Source: Chlamydiota bacterium
Lineage (GTDB): Bacteria > Chlamydiota > Chlamydiia > Chlamydiales > SM23-39
Length of the DNA stretch: 5,155 nucleotides
Direction: 5' to 3'
Assembly (NCBI GenBank): GCA_021772195.1
Contig: JAJFML010000186.1
Coordinates: forward strand, 1-5,155
The stretch's first letter is position 1, and each line of letters opens with the position of its first letter. The notes under the pieces are model-generated. The model saw only the letters and a program-made list of their open reading frames with translations, was not told where the DNA came from and did not search any database. Below are positions 4,190 through 5,155 of the stretch, in pieces. Both the position numbers and the translations under genes were made by a program.

Positions 4190-5155
4190 TATCTTTTTTT
4201 GTGATGCCGGGCACATTTAGAAGATCTTCATCCGAGCTGTCTTTGATCCGTTTGACTGAGCCGAGTGTTTTGAGAAGCGCCTTTTTTTTCTTAGGGCCAA
4301 TTCCAGGCACGCTATCTAGAGATGTTTTAATTGTGCTCTTTGCTCTTTTCTTGCGATGAAAACCAATGGCCGCGCGGTGCGCATCATCACGAATTTTTTG
4401 AAGGAGAAAGAGCAGGGGCGAGTGGGGATTGATGATTAGGGGCTCTTTTTCGTGAGGGAGGAAAATCTTTTCTTGAGTAAGACCCTTTGTATGCAGTGAG
4501 GAATCTTTGGCAACTCCAATTACATCAACATTTGCAATTTCAAGTGCATCGAATACTTTGAGAGCCATTCCTAATTGCCCCTTGCCACCATCTACAATCA
4601 CAAGATCGGGAAATTGGTTTTTCTCTTTTGCTCTTGTGAAATGTCTGCTAAGAACCTCTGTGAGAGCGGAGTAATCATCTGCTTTGCCGCGAATTTTAAA
4701 GTAGCGCTGCTGATCTTTATCTCTTTTTCCATTGATAAATGAGACCATGGCAGCCACAGGATCGGTTCCAGCGATATTGGAGGTGTCAAAACATTCGATT
4801 CGTTTTGGAAATTGACTGAGCTTAAGCGTCTCTTGCAAATCGAGCAGCATCTTTTCATCTAAAGATCTTGTGTCTTCTTCTCGTTTAAAGAGAGCAAGAG
4901 CATTTTGATAGGCCATTTCTAGCAGTTTCTTTTTATCCCCTTTTTGCGGAGAGAAGATGTGGATGTTTTGGGAGACAGTCTCTTCAAGCACCTTTTTTTG
5001 GCTCAGAGTAAGTGGTAGAAAGATCTCTTTGGGAAGGTCCTTGATAGATGGGTAGTGCTGCAAAATAAAAGTCTCAAAAACCTCAGCGTCAGAAGAGAGA
5101 ATTTGATGAAAGCTAAAATGTTCCGATGCGATGAGCATATAATCTCTGAAGATCA
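4164..5155 (-). CDS. uvrC: Excinuclease ABC subunit C (UvrC), C-terminal part; gene runs off the right edge
   Basis: UvrC makes the two cuts flanking a DNA lesion during nucleotide excision repair, acting with UvrA and UvrB in the cytoplasm. About 330 of the usual 600 or so residues are present. The frame is open to the edge (IFRDY before the ATG at 5138), so that ATG is internal; the GIY-YIG nuclease and most of the UVR region lie outside. Numbering from that Met, the RNase H-like 5'-incision domain spans about 113-265. Its expected catalytic residues are visible: D118 in ECFDTSNIAG, D183 in VIVDGGKGQLG and H254 in IRDDAHRAAIGFHR. A double helix-hairpin-helix DNA-binding domain closes the protein (SVPGIGPKKKKALL, 276-289, and NVPGITKKDIENL, 308-320). 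All are intact. The GadC-like transporter follows 8 nt after the stop. Position after rpmJ-rpsN matches chlamydial gene order as I remember it. Confidence 0.95.
   Translation of the reverse strand, partial: IFRDYMLIASEHFSFHQILSSDAEVFETFILQHYPSIKDLPKEIFLPLTLSQKKVLEETVSQNIHIFSPQKGDKKKLLEMAYQNALALFKREEDTRSLDEKMLLDLQETLKLSQFPKRIECFDTSNIAGTDPVAAMVSFINGKRDKDQQRYFKIRGKADDYSALTEVLSRHFTRAKEKNQFPDLVIVDGGKGQLGMALKVFDALEIANVDVIGVAKDSSLHTKGLTQEKIFLPHEKEPLIINPHSPLLFLLQKIRDDAHRAAIGFHRKKRAKSTIKTSLDSVPGIGPKKKKALLKTLGSVKRIKDSSDEDLLNVPGITKKDIENLRSHL

Noticed and set aside
4598..4858. 86-codon minus-strand frame inside uvrC
   Set aside because: It is out of frame over the UvrC catalytic region, whose residues are intact in the main frame.

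Overview
The window looks like chromosome from a chlamydia, more likely an environmental, Parachlamydiales-type lineage than a pathogenic Chlamydia. Three things point there. The L36 protein is 45 aa, cysteine-free, and ends in a [15 protein letters not shown] block that I know from chlamydial L36. The order rnpA(off edge)-rpmH / rpmJ-rpsN / small genes / uvrC matches what I remember of the CT784-CT791 stretch of C. trachomatis. GYF_2 and GadC-like genes are also common in amoeba-associated chlamydiae. The lineage is an inference from gene content; no database was consulted.

Layout. At 27-161 (minus) lies rpmH (L34), with the expected rnpA start just beyond the left edge. A divergent promoter region (162-309) separates it from the rpmJ-rpsN operon (310-765, plus), which ends in a strong hairpin plus T-run terminator (794-822). 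Converging on that terminator is a small two-helix membrane protein gene (977-1207, minus). Its frame continues, after one TAA, into an almost perfect GYF_2 domain ending at 823, so this looks like a gene cut by a single nonsense mutation. A second divergent promoter region (1208-1333) leads into a plus-strand group: an Asp23/Gls24-family protein (1334-1819), an AmaP-like two-helix membrane protein with a UUG start only 3 nt later (1823-2326), and a 106-aa unknown protein (2395-2715). The right half is minus-strand: the C-terminal half of uvrC (4164-5155, running off the edge) followed after 8 nt by a GadC-like APC amino acid transporter (2764-4155).

How it works together. The left part is translation machinery. 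The middle pair resembles the Firmicutes Asp23-AmaP module, in which a Gls24 protein is held at the membrane by its anchor; finding it in a chlamydia is the most interesting system here. The transporter has no Shine-Dalgarno sequence, but a perfect TATAAT box lies 7 nt before its ATG and overlaps the uvrC stop codon, which suggests a leaderless transcript. There are no rRNA or tRNA genes, CRISPR arrays, insertion sequences or phage genes that I can see.
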